Below are positions 18,335-27,900 of a stretch of DNA of 64,000 bases, piece after piece. The translations under genes and the position numbers were made by a program. Source of the DNA: Planctomyces sp. SH-PL62 (lineage in GTDB: Bacteria; Planctomycetota; Planctomycetia; Planctomycetales; Planctomycetaceae); contig CAMDEA010000003.1 of assembly GCA_945893045.1 (NCBI GenBank), positions 1 through 64,000 on the forward strand, in the 5' to 3' direction. The number at the start of each line of letters is the position of its first letter. Position 1 is the first letter of the stretch. The notes under the pieces are model-generated. The model saw nothing but the letters and a program-made list of their open reading frames with translations, ran no database searches and was not told the DNA's origin.

Positions 18335-19393
18335 ATGAGCAAGGCAGCGGTGAGCAGTCGGGCGGCGGCAGAGCCGGCGACGACGGCGGCGACGTATTCG
18401 CAGTTCGAGCAACTGCGCGAAGGCCGCGCGATCATCAAGCAGGAGGGAGAAGCGCTCCTCGAACTCTCGCAACGATTGGACACGGACTTCTGCCGAGTGG
18501 TCGATCTGATACTGCACCTTCACGGGCGAGTGGTCATCACTGGTGTCGGCAAGGCTGGATTGATCGGACAGAAAGTGGTGGCGACGTTAGCTTCGACGGG
18601 GACACGGTCGCAGTTCTTGCATCCCACCGAGGCGTTGCATGGCGATCTGGGTTGTCTCAGCAGCGACGATGTTTTGCTGGCGATCTCGAACAGCGGCGAG
18701 ACTCAAGAGGTGTGCGACGTCGTGGCGGCGGCGCGGAGTCTCGACGTGACCTGCGTCGCGCTCACGGGAAACGAATTCAGCACGCTCGGTTTGCAGGCGG
18801 AGATCGTGTTGCGGCTCGGTTCGATTCGCGAGGCGGGACCGCTGAGTCTCGCGCCGACGTGCAGCACGACGGCGATGTTGGCAGTTGGTGATGCGCTGGC
18901 GCTGGTCCTCAGCCGCGCGCGAGGGTTCACGCCGCAGCAGTTTGCCGTGCTGCATCCGGGCGGCAGTTTGGGGCGGCGGTTGCGGTTGGTCCGGGAAGTG
19001 ATGCGGAGTGGCAATCAACTGCGCATCGCTTCGCAGTCGGCGACGATTCGCGAGGTCTTCTCGTCGCCCAGTTGCGGTGGTCGGCGTACCGGCGCGGTGA
19101 TCTTGATCGACGCCGACGGTTGCTTGAGCGGACTGTTCACCGACAGCGACCTGGCCCGGCTGCTCGAACAGCATCGTGAAGCGCAGTTGGATCGGCCGAT
19201 CGACGAGGTGATGACGAAGTCACCGCTGACGATCGACGCCGACTCGCTGCTGCACGAGGCGGTCGAAGTGCTGTCGAGCCGCAAGATCAGCGAGCTGCCG
19301 GTGGTCGATGATTCGCACCGGCCGATTGGACTGATCGATATTACGGACGTGATTGGGCTGATGCCTTCTGAGGATGAGGGGATTGAAAATTGA
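18335..19393 (+). CDS. kdsD: Arabinose-5-phosphate isomerase (KdsD/KpsF family)
   Basis: A 352-residue SIS-CBS-CBS protein. The SIS domain (about 30-200) has GVGKAGLIGQK, the FLHPTEALHGDLG loop and SNSGET, typical of D-arabinose-5-phosphate isomerase. This enzyme makes A5P from ribulose-5-phosphate as the first step to KDO of lipopolysaccharide. Two CBS domains follow; the second is clear (VMTKSPLTID, SELPVVDD). An AAGGA is placed 8 nt before the ATG at 18335. The C-terminus runs into an AT-rich repeat, which supplies the TGA stop. The downstream LptA/LptC-like gene fits an LPS context. Confidence 0.88.
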   Translation: MSKAAVSSRAAAEPATTAATYSQFEQLREGRAIIKQEGEALLELSQRLDTDFCRVVDLILHLHGRVVITGVGKAGLIGQKVVATLASTGTRSQFLHPTEALHGDLGCLSSDDVLLAISNSGETQEVCDVVAAARSLDVTCVALTGNEFSTLGLQAEIVLRLGSIREAGPLSLAPTCSTTAMLAVGDALALVLSRARGFTPQQFAVLHPGGSLGRRLRLVREVMRSGNQLRIASQSATIREVFSSPSCGGRRTGAVILIDADGCLSGLFTDSDLARLLEQHREAQLDRPIDEVMTKSPLTIDADSLLHEAVEVLSSRKISELPVVDDSHRPIGLIDITDVIGLMPSEDEGIEN

Positions 19394-19500
19394 AAATTGA
19401 AAATTGGAAATTGAAAATTGAAGAGCACTCAAACAGGGGTCGCGGCTCGCGCCGTTATCTCCAATTTTCAATTTTCAATTTTCAATTTTCAATTTCCAAT
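19382..19500. repeat. Inverted repeat of tandem ATTGAAAA units
   Basis: The left arm (19382-19422) is about five tandem copies of an 8-mer like ATTGAAAA. The right arm (19460-19500) is its reverse complement. The ~37-nt centre is GC-rich. The left arm overlaps the 3' end of the KdsD-like gene. It follows the same nested-repeat logic as the GTAG elements but with AT-rich stems. Confidence 0.8.
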
Positions 19501-19569
19501 GCTTCCTCTCCCGCATTTCCAATTTGCAAAGCCCCTTCCCTCGCGTAGCTCGCGTTCTCGGAGTCTCTC

Positions 19570-22500
19570 GTGCTCAAGCGGCTGAGCTTCACGCTGACTG
19601 TCACCGCCGGCCTGACCGGACTGTACTGGTTGTACGCGCTGGTGGTGACTCCGCGCTTGGAGCCGCCGCTGCTGGCCGCTCCGTTGGGGCCGTTGGACGA
19701 CCAGGAAGAAATGAAAGCCGAGCCGCCGCCCGGCAACCGTTCGGACGCAGAACGATTTTTGCCGGCGGCTCCCTGGGCGGCGCAGGCGAAGTTTCAGATT
19801 CGCCTCGCCAGTGGAGTGCTCTTCTCTGAAACCTGGGAGCCGCGGAGCGAAGCGCGCGACGTCTACAAGTTTGAACCGTTCGCGATGATCTTGTTTGATG
19901 ATTCCGAAGGGGGCGAGAGTGGCGATGGTGCCGCGGACAAACCACCGATGACATTGGTTTCGGAGCGCGGACTGATTCGGTTCTCGTCCGAGTTTGATCC
20001 GGTGAATCAGAAAGTCGGCCGTGTCATCAACTGCAAACTGGAAGGCCAGGTGACGGTGACGGGAGCGGATGGTCTGACCATCCAGGGACGCGATTTTTTC
20101 TTCGACGAATCGACGAAGGAACTGCGAACGGATGCCGCAGTCGAGTACACCTATCAACAACATCACGGCACGGCCGAAGGCTTGAAAGTCGATCTGCTGC
20201 CCACCGACCGTCCCCGCCCCGATCAACTCCTGGCATTCAGTGGTATTGGGCTGTTGACACTACTCAATCACGTCGAGATGGACCTTGTCAGCAACGACGG
20301 ACCGTTGCTGGTCACTTGCGAAAAAGGGTTCGACTTTCATCCGGCGACGCGAGAGGCCGAGTTTCACGGAAACGTTCGAGTCGCGTACCACACCGGCCAC
20401 GGCCAACCCGTTCGGCTGCGCAGCGACGACAATCTGAAATTGTTATTCGTGGACGACTCCGCGAGAGACCCGACCGACACACCGCAGTCGCGCGGCGATG
20501 CTCCGCCCGTTGTGACGCTCGAACGCAGCAATGCGTCGGCGCAGGTGTCTGCGGCACCGGCTCCGGGATTCGGCACGGCGCGGTCGAGCAACAGTTCTCT
20601 GAAGGTGTCGAAGCTGGAAACCAACGGCCGAGTCGAACTGGATTCGCCCGCCAATGACTTGACCGTGCTCACACACAGCTTGGTCTACGATGTCTTGTCG
20701 CGCACCGTCACGCTCTCCGCGTTGCCGATCGAAGGAAAAATCAAACCATCGGAACTGACCTCGGTGATCGTCAAACAGAAGCGGACTGGTCTCGAATTGA
20801 GCAGCCCGTATTTGCAGCTCATTCACGACGAGCAAGGTCAGATCGTCTCTGCGAGAGGCGAAGGTGCCGGCCGATTACGCCGCCGACCGCCCGATTCGGA
20901 TGTGATTGATCTGTCGGCGAGATGGCAAAAGGAGTTTGAATTGAAACCTGAACCGGTCGGCGACCTGGACCACCTGACGTTGGTCGGCCGTGCGATTATC
21001 GAGCAGCCCACACGGAAGACTGGACTGAAGGGGGATCAAATCCATCTGTGGTTCGACCGGCCCACCGGACAACCTCGCCGTCTCGGTCCACAAGACCAAA
21101 ACGAAACGGTTCTCAGTTCGGCTCGCCCGACAAATTCTCAACGGCCGGACGACACGCCGTCCGCGCTGAGCAGTCCTCTCAAAGAACGTAATGGCTTCGT
21201 CGATGCGCTCGGACACGGCCCGATCGTCTCCGCAAATGAGGTGACGCCGCGTGCGGTCCCAACTCCCAAATTGACCGTGCGCGAATTCCGGCCACGACAG
21301 CTCCAAGCTCAAGGCAATGTCGTCGTTGTCAGCCCACAATTGTCCGCGCAGACTCCGTATTTCGTCGTCGACTTCAACGAGGGATCGGCTTCGCCCAGCG
21401 AATTGGTGAAGTCCACAAAATCGCGCCGACGGGTACTCCCCGCTTCCGCAGAAGTCGCTTCCGCAAACAGTGAATTGCCGAAGAGTGAATCGCCGAAGCG
21501 GTCGGCCGAGCCGCTGCAACTCACCGCAGATCGCATCCGAGCGAAGGTGATCCTGAAGGACGATCCCAACAAGGCCGCCAAGGCGAACGACCTGAAAGCG
21601 GAACTGAGCGAGGTCTGGACCGAAGGGAATGTTGATATCCAACAACCGCGCCAAGGGGACGAAGAGCCGTTGCATCTCACTGGCGAAAAGCTGCACATGC
21701 GGAACGCCAGCCGCAACGGCCAACAAGTGCTGCACATCTTCGGACAGCCGGCGGTGATTCGGGCGCGCGGCTTTGACATCGAAGGCAACGAGGTCTTCCT
21801 CGACCGTCTCAATAATCGCACCTGGATCGAGGGAGCCGGAGCTTTGCGGATGCCGGTCAAAAACGATTTTGAAGGCCGGAAGCTCGCCAGTTCCGCGCTG
21901 CTGACCGTGTGGTGGAAAGAGAAGATGTTGTTCGATGGCCAGACCGCAACGTTTCTCAACGGTGTGAAAGCGGCACTGAGCGATAGCCGGTTGCAGTGTG
22001 AGGAGATGGAAGTCGTGCTGACCGAGCGGATGTCATTCCAAGAGGATTCCGGCCCGGCCGCGCAAGCGGAGGTGCGGCGCGTGATCTGCAAAGAGGGCGT
22101 CGAAATCGATCACACGCTGTATGCCGCGAAAGAGCTGACCGAAATCCGTCGCGGTCACTTCGCAACGATGACGCTCGATCAACAGACCGGACGCATGGAA
22201 GCGGTCGGCCCCGGCGAGATTTCCATGTGGCGACCCGGACGCGGCAAACGCGCGGCCCTCGCGCCGCGCGCCGTCGCGCAGGCCAATCGGCCGCTCGAAT
22301 CGGAAGTCTCCAACTGGGAATTCACACGCATCAATTTCTTCGGCAAGACGATCGGCAACCTGCACGAGCGGCAGACGAAGTTCCAGGATCGAGTTCACAT
22401 CATCTACGGCCCGGTCGCCAATCCGCTGGACACCATCGACCCCGATCATCTCCCCAAAGATGGCGGCGTCATGGAGTGCGACTCGCTGCAGATTCTGCAA

Positions 22501-22788
22501 CGCAAAGAGGCGAACGGGCAAAAACCCTTCGTCGAGTTAGAGGCCAAGGGGAACGCCAAGCTTGAAGGCCGCACCTTCAACGCCCGCGCCGACGAGATCA
22601 CCTTCGACGAGTCGAAAGAACTCTACACACTGCGAGCGACCGGCAATCGGCAGGCGACTATCTGGCGACAATCGACCCTCAACGGCGAACCCAGCGAAGC
22701 CTCGGCGAAAATCTGGAAATTCATCCCCTCCACCAACTTCCTCAAAGCCGACCAGTCCACGGGCATTCGGAGTACGCAGCGACCGTAG
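19570..22788 (+). CDS. Large LptA/LptC-like (OstA-type) envelope protein
   Basis: A 1072-residue protein with an N-terminal membrane anchor (about residues 4-27), the rest presumably periplasmic. The long body is beta-strand rich, with recurring OstA-like phrases such as GRVINCKLEGQVTV, LQAQGNVVVVSP, VWTEGNVDIQQP and FVELEAKGNAKLEG. These resemble the stacked strands of LptA/LptC/LptD-N that shuttle LPS across the periplasm. It is far longer than LptA or LptC (~190 residues), so it may be a planctomycete bridge made of several OstA-like units (inference). It starts with GTG, GGAG lying 8 nt upstream. The stop TAG (22786-22788) is part of a GTAG palindrome head. Confidence 0.7.
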   Translation: MLKRLSFTLTVTAGLTGLYWLYALVVTPRLEPPLLAAPLGPLDDQEEMKAEPPPGNRSDAERFLPAAPWAAQAKFQIRLASGVLFSETWEPRSEARDVYKFEPFAMILFDDSEGGESGDGAADKPPMTLVSERGLIRFSSEFDPVNQKVGRVINCKLEGQVTVTGADGLTIQGRDFFFDESTKELRTDAAVEYTYQQHHGTAEGLKVDLLPTDRPRPDQLLAFSGIGLLTLLNHVEMDLVSNDGPLLVTCEKGFDFHPATREAEFHGNVRVAYHTGHGQPVRLRSDDNLKLLFVDDSARDPTDTPQSRGDAPPVVTLERSNASAQVSAAPAPGFGTARSSNSSLKVSKLETNGRVELDSPANDLTVLTHSLVYDVLSRTVTLSALPIEGKIKPSELTSVIVKQKRTGLELSSPYLQLIHDEQGQIVSARGEGAGRLRRRPPDSDVIDLSARWQKEFELKPEPVGDLDHLTLVGRAIIEQPTRKTGLKGDQIHLWFDRPTGQPRRLGPQDQNETVLSSARPTNSQRPDDTPSALSSPLKERNGFVDALGHGPIVSANEVTPRAVPTPKLTVREFRPRQLQAQGNVVVVSPQLSAQTPYFVVDFNEGSASPSELVKSTKSRRRVLPASAEVASANSELPKSESPKRSAEPLQLTADRIRAKVILKDDPNKAAKANDLKAELSEVWTEGNVDIQQPRQGDEEPLHLTGEKLHMRNASRNGQQVLHIFGQPAVIRARGFDIEGNEVFLDRLNNRTWIEGAGALRMPVKNDFEGRKLASSALLTVWWKEKMLFDGQTATFLNGVKAALSDSRLQCEEMEVVLTERMSFQEDSGPAAQAEVRRVICKEGVEIDHTLYAAKELTEIRRGHFATMTLDQQTGRMEAVGPGEISMWRPGRGKRAALAPRAVAQANRPLESEVSNWEFTRINFFGKTIGNLHERQTKFQDRVHIIYGPVANPLDTIDPDHLPKDGGVMECDSLQILQRKEANGQKPFVELEAKGNAKLEGRTFNARADEITFDESKELYTLRATGNRQATIWRQSTLNGEPSEASAKIWKFIPSTNFLKADQSTGIRSTQRP

Positions 22789-22846
22789 CCTGACTCTCCG
22801 AGTCGGGAGGATTTAGTAACGCTCGCGACTCAGAGAGTCAGGCTAC
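22785..22846. repeat. GTAG-headed nested palindrome, CTGACTCTCCGAGTC family
   Basis: It runs from GTAGCCTGACTCTCCGAGTC to GACTCAGAGAGTCAGGCTAC. Each arm is a hairpin (GACTC, TCC, GAGTC). The head supplies the upstream stop codon. Sister copies at 24776-24838 and 61516-61583. Confidence 0.88.
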
Positions 22847-22914
22847 GGCCGACCGATTCGGTTCTGAGCGGTTCTTGATTACGATGCTCGCCACCTTCAC
22901 TCGCGAGAACATCC

Positions 22915-23994
22915 ATGTCTGAAGCTGCTCCGCCCGTTCCCACCGCTCCGCTCGATGATGCCGAAGCCGCGCGCGAGCGAGAGGCTCAAGCGATTCGCGG
23001 ACTGGCGATGGCCTATTCCCGGATGCGCGAGGAAATCGGCAAGGTGATCGTCGGCCAGCGCGATGTCGTCGATCAATTACTGATCGCACTCTTCAGCGGC
23101 GGGCACAGCTTGCTGATCGGAGTGCCGGGATTAGCCAAGACGCTGCTGGTCAACACGCTGTCGCGGATCATGACGCTGTCGTTCCGCCGCATTCAGTTCA
23201 CACCCGATCTGATGCCGTCGGACATCACCGGCACCGACGTGCTCCGCGACGATCCGGAGACCGGGCATCGCGGCTTCCAATTCATGCAGGGGCCGATCTT
23301 CACGAACATCCTGCTGGCGGACGAAATCAACCGCACGCCTCCCAAGACGCAGGCCGCACTGCTGGAAGCGATGCAGGAGAAGCACGTCACCGTCGGCAGC
23401 AACACCTACTTGTTGCCCGCGCCGTTCTTCGTGCTCGCCACGCAAAATCCCATCGAACAAGAAGGGACTTATCCGCTGCCCGAGGCACAGCTCGACCGCT
23501 TCATGTTCAACATCGTCGTCGCCTATCCCAACGCGGCCGAAGAGCTACGCATCCTCAAACAAACGACCGGCGGCGAGAGCCCGCAACTGACGCCGGCACT
23601 CAGCGGCCGGCAGATCCTCGCGCTGCAAGAAGTCGTCCGCAAAGTTCCGGTGGCCGAGCATGTCTTCATCTACGCCCGCGATCTCGTCCGAGCGACCCGG
23701 CCCAACGAACCTGAAGCCGCCGACTTCGTCAAGAAATACATCGGCTGGGGAGCCGGCCCGCGCGCCGGCCAGTATCTGATCCTCGGCGCGAAAGCCCGCG
23801 CCATTCTGGAGGGCCGCTTCCACGTCAGCCCCGACGATATTAAAGCGGTCGCTCATCCGGTGCTGAGGCATCGCATCGTCACGACGTTTCAGGCTCACAG
23901 TGACGGGGTCTCGGCGGATCGTGTGATCGACATGCTGCTGGAAAAGATTCCGGTGGAGGTCCAACAACGCGCGTCGAAACTGGCCGGGAAGTAG
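22915..23994 (+). CDS. MoxR-family AAA+ ATPase
   Basis: A 359-residue MoxR ATPase, a chaperone-like AAA+ protein that usually works with VWA-domain partners to mature or activate enzymes. Visible motifs: Walker A GVPGLAKT near residue 67, [12 protein letters not shown], Walker B LLADEINR near residue 138, sensor-1 region [22 protein letters not shown] (near 180-200) with the arginine region, then a helical lid domain. No DUF58 or VWA partner follows here; the downstream stretch is a decayed glycosyltransferase. The ATG at 22915 gives the standard family length. Confidence 0.92.
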   Translation: MSEAAPPVPTAPLDDAEAAREREAQAIRGLAMAYSRMREEIGKVIVGQRDVVDQLLIALFSGGHSLLIGVPGLAKTLLVNTLSRIMTLSFRRIQFTPDLMPSDITGTDVLRDDPETGHRGFQFMQGPIFTNILLADEINRTPPKTQAALLEAMQEKHVTVGSNTYLLPAPFFVLATQNPIEQEGTYPLPEAQLDRFMFNIVVAYPNAAEELRILKQTTGGESPQLTPALSGRQILALQEVVRKVPVAEHVFIYARDLVRATRPNEPEAADFVKKYIGWGAGPRAGQYLILGAKARAILEGRFHVSPDDIKAVAHPVLRHRIVTTFQAHSDGVSADRVIDMLLEKIPVEVQQRASKLAGK

Positions 23995-24084
23995 AGACGC
24001 GGTTAGTCGAATGGGACGGTACCGAAATCTTCTTGCCGTAGGAGCACTCTCCGCCTGAACCAGCGTCTGTTCGGCGGGCAAGAG

Positions 24085-24620
24085 TCAAAGCCGGTTGAAG
24101 GTCTTGGCGATAGCGATGGAAGCGGAGCCGTTGCGGCTGTTGGCGATGATCGAACTGACCGACCGCATCACCATCCGAGTCATCCAACGCAATTGCCGGC
24201 TCGACATGACGCCGTCGGCCGCTCCCGATGAGACCGCGTTCGCGTCCTCGCCGTGGACGTAGCACGAGAACAGAATGCCGTCGAGCTTGTTGAGCAGAAG
24301 CGCGATCCAGCCTTCGGGAACAAGCCGTCCGCAATGAATGTGTTCGATGCCGCGCTCTTTGACCATCCGCCGCACAGTTCGAAACGCTCGCACGTAACCC
24401 GACAGCCCGCGCCACGTCGTCAGACCCCCAATCGGGCCGCGTCTGCGGAACACGCACCAAATCGAGGTCGTGAGCCCGATCAAATGTGAGAGCCTCCGGG
24501 TCGGTCCCCGCCGCGATCATGAATTGATCTCGCGGCAAGCGACTGTAAATCTCCCAAAACCAGCGGCCGCTGCCGCCGGTTTGAGGTGGAAAGATCTCGG
24601 AGAGAAGCCGCGTTTTCAGC
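24085..24620 (-). pseudogene. Truncated, frameshifted glycosyltransferase (family-4-like N-terminus)
   Basis: Two overlapping minus-strand frames together read as the start of a GT-B glycosyltransferase. The upstream frame gives RLLSEIFPPQTGGSGRWF near 24610-24560, a typical GT4 N-terminus. After a frame change near 24470-24490, the other frame gives RGIEHIHCGRLVPEGW, then FSCYVHGEDAN and VSSIIANSRN. The C-terminal nucleotide-sugar-binding half is missing: the frame stops at 24085. It is therefore a dead remnant, not a functional gene. Confidence 0.65.
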
Positions 24621-24775
24621 GCGCGGAATCCAGATGTCCGGAACAAGAGCTGCGCGCAGTCTGCACTATATCTCCCGCGAGATTTTCCGCGCGGCTCAAT
24701 CACTATCGCCACGTCGCCAACATTGTCTGACGTTGAAGCGGATCACGACGGCATGTTGCCCATTGGCAACATGCC

Positions 24776-24838
24776 GTCGCCTGACTCTCCGAGTCGGAGA
24801 TTCAGCGGAAAAGCTCCCGACTCAGAGAGTCAGGCTAC
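24776..24838. repeat. Nested palindrome, CTGACTCTCCGAGTC family (GTCG head)
   Basis: It starts GTCGCCTGACTCTCCGAG and ends CTCAGAGAGTCAGGCTAC. The left head is GTCG instead of GTAG, while the right end keeps CTAC. It abuts another hairpin at 24749-24776. Confidence 0.85.
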
Positions 24839-24923
24839 GTGATTGAATCGTGACATCAATGGCCTGATAATCCCGCCCCGCTCATCAGGGTCGGGAATCC
24901 ATCGTGCGTCGCCGAGGCATTTC

Positions 24924-27900
24924 ATGTCCGCGTCTGAACAACCGAAGTTGGAACCGACGCAGTCGGAGTCGCCGGACGATCCGAACGTCGCGGCGAATTT
25001 GAACGCCCCTGCCTTGGCTGCGGATGAAACGCCGGCCGTCGCTGTCGCGTGGTTGTCACCCGACAAGCGCGTTGCGAAACAGGACTCCGCCAATGCCGGT
25101 GCAGCAGTCCAGTCGATTGGACCGTATCGCGTCGAGCGGCGTTTGGGGCAAGGCGGTTTCGGCGCCGTGTATCTGGCGATGGACGAGGAGTTGCATCGCC
25201 GCGTGGCGATCAAGGTTCCCAAGCGACTCGCCGCAGCGCAGGTGGCCGAATACCGCGAAGAAGCTCAGAAGCTGGCGTGGTTGGAACATCCGGGGGTCGT
25301 GCCGATCTACACCATCGGGCACACGGACGAGTTCCCGGTGTTCTTGGTCACGAAATTTATCGAAGGTGGCACGCTGGCCGAATGGGCGCAGCGCGAGCGT
25401 CCCGATTATCTGACCGTCGCGCGTGTGATTGCCGAAGTCGCCGAAGCGTTACATGCCACGCACAACAAAGGGATTTTTCATCGGGACATCAAGCCCGCCA
25501 ACATTCTGATGGACGCGCAGGGCAAACCGTTTCTCGCGGACTTCGGTTTGGCATTGAAAGAAGGACACGGGCAGGACGCCGCGCCGGAAATTCTCGGCAC
25601 GCCCGCCTACATGAGTCCCGAACAAGCTGCGGGCGAAGGGCATCGCGTGGACGGGCAGACGGACATCTTCAGTCTGGGTGTCGTGCTCTACGAATTGCTC
25701 GCGGGCATGCGTCCGTTTCGCGCCAGCGAAAAACTGGCACCGCGCGAGCAACAGTCGCAACTCTTGGAAAACGTCAAGACACTGGACCCTCGACCGCCGC
25801 GGCAGATCAACGATCAAGTCCCCAAGGAACTGGAACGCATCTGTCTGAAAGCGCTCGCCAAGCGCAAGCCGGAGCGTTACACGATCGCGCGCGACATGGC
25901 GGACGACTTGCGGCACTTCGTCGCGAACCCCGCCGCACACGAGGCGGCCTCGGCGCGGATTCAAGTCCCTCCAGCGCGGGAATTCGCCACACCGCCGCTC
26001 ACGCCAACGCCAGGGACCGCGACCGCGCTCGGCGTGGGGCTCCCGACCCCGCCGCAAATGATCTCGGATCGCGAGCCGTTGAAGATCGTCCCGAAAGGAC
26101 TCCGTTCGTTTGATGCGGGTGATGCGAGTTTCTTTCTCGACTTGCTCCCCGGCCCGCGCGATCGTGACGGCTTGCCGGAGAGCATTCGTTATTGGAAGAC
26201 GCGGATCGAGTCGCGCGATGCCGAAGTCACGTTTGCGGCCGGCGTGTTGTACGGCCCGTCCGGTTGCGGAAAGTCGAGCTTGGTGAAAGCCGGTTTGATT
26301 CCGCATCTGGCCAATGACATCGTCCCGATCTATCTCGAAGCCACCGGGGACGACACTGAACAACGCCTCTCGCGAGCGATCCGCCGCGCCTGTCCGGCAT
26401 TTGGCGATGACCTTTCGCTGACGCTGCTGTTGAAGAATCTGCGTCGCGGCGTGGGTTTACCCAGCGGCAAGAAAGCGCTGATCGTGCTCGATCAGTTTGA
26501 GCAATGGCTGCACGCCAAACGGGGACAGACAAATCAGGAACTCCCCGCCGCGTTACGGCAATGCGACGGCGAACGAGTGCAATGCCTGATCCTCGTCCGC
26601 GACGACTTCTGGCTGGCGATCAGTCACTTCCTGGAAGAACTCGAAATCCCGCTGGACCAGGCCCGCAACTACGCGATGGCCGATCTCTTCGATCCACCCC
26701 ACGCAAGAAAAGTCCTCGACGCTTTCGGAGTCGCCTTCGGGCAAGTAGGTTGGGACTCCGTCCCGACCAATCCCCCCGCCGGGCATCGGATCGCCGGCCA
26801 AGCGGGTCGGGACGGAGTCCCAACCTACAACGCCTTCCTCGATCAATCCATCGCCGCACTGACCGAAGAAGGCAAGATCATCAGCGTCCGTCTCGCGCTG
26901 TTCGCCGAGATGGTCAAATCAAAACCGTGGACACCGCAAACTCTGCAAGCGATCGGCGGAGTCGAAGGTGTCGGCGTCACGTTTCTCGAAGAGACTTTCT
27001 CAGCGAGCAATGCGCCGATGGCCTATCGAGCACATCAAGTCGCCGTGCGCGGCGTGCTGAAAGCCTTGCTGCCGGAAGTCGGTACCGACATCAAAGGCCA
27101 CCGCATCTCACGCGATGCGCTGCTGCAAGCGAGTGGATACGCTCAACACCCGCGCGACTTCGAGTCATTACTGCGCATCCTGGATCGCGACCTGCGCCTG
27201 ATCACGCCAGTCGACGAAGACCCAGGCGAGCGGGGCGGCATCAGCCCCCCGGTGGATTCATCGCTCGACTCCAACCGGGGGGCTGACGCCGCCCCACTCG
27301 CCAAGACTCGCGCGCAGTACCAGCTCGCTCATGACTACCTCGTCCCCAGCATTCGCAACTGGCTGACGAAGAAGCAGCGTGAGACTCGCAAGGGCCGCGC
27401 CGAATTGCGTCTTGAAGAGCGGGCCGCGATTTGGAATAGCAAGCCGTTGAATCGAAATCTGCCGGCGTGGTGGGAGCATCTCAACATTCGCTGGTTCGTG
27501 CCGCAGATATCTTGGACTGCCAAGCAGCGAGCGATGATGCGGCGTTCGGCGCGAGTGCATGGGATGCGAGCCATGTTCGGCGCGATGGTACTGGCTGTGA
27601 TGGTGACGAGTGGCCTGTGGCTGAATGCACGCATGACCGAACAACGGCAAGCGGATCGCGCCGAAGGATTGGTCAACGCCTTAGCCGCCGCAAAGATTGG
27701 CGACGTTTCAAAACTCATCGAGCAACTCGAACCGTATCGCGCTTGGGCCGATCCGTTGCTGTACGCGCGGCAGCGCGGATCGGCCGAAGATTCGTCGGAG
27801 CGGTTGAACGTGTCGCTGGCCTTGCTGCCGGTCGATCGCGATCAGGTCGCGTTTTTGAAGCAACGGTTGCTGACCTGCGATCCGCAGAGCTTTCCGATTT

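Larger units (their letters stand above)
23995..24923. other. Gene-poor stretch with a pseudogene and hairpins
   Basis: The only coding trace is a broken glycosyltransferase on the minus strand (24085-24620). A hairpin GGCATGTTGCC/GGCAACATGCC lies at 24749-24776 and a nested palindrome at 24776-24838. The last 85 bases are the leader of the DGR target gene and contain CCGCCCCGCTCATCAGG (24873-24889), nearly repeated at 32039-32055. Confidence 0.6.
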
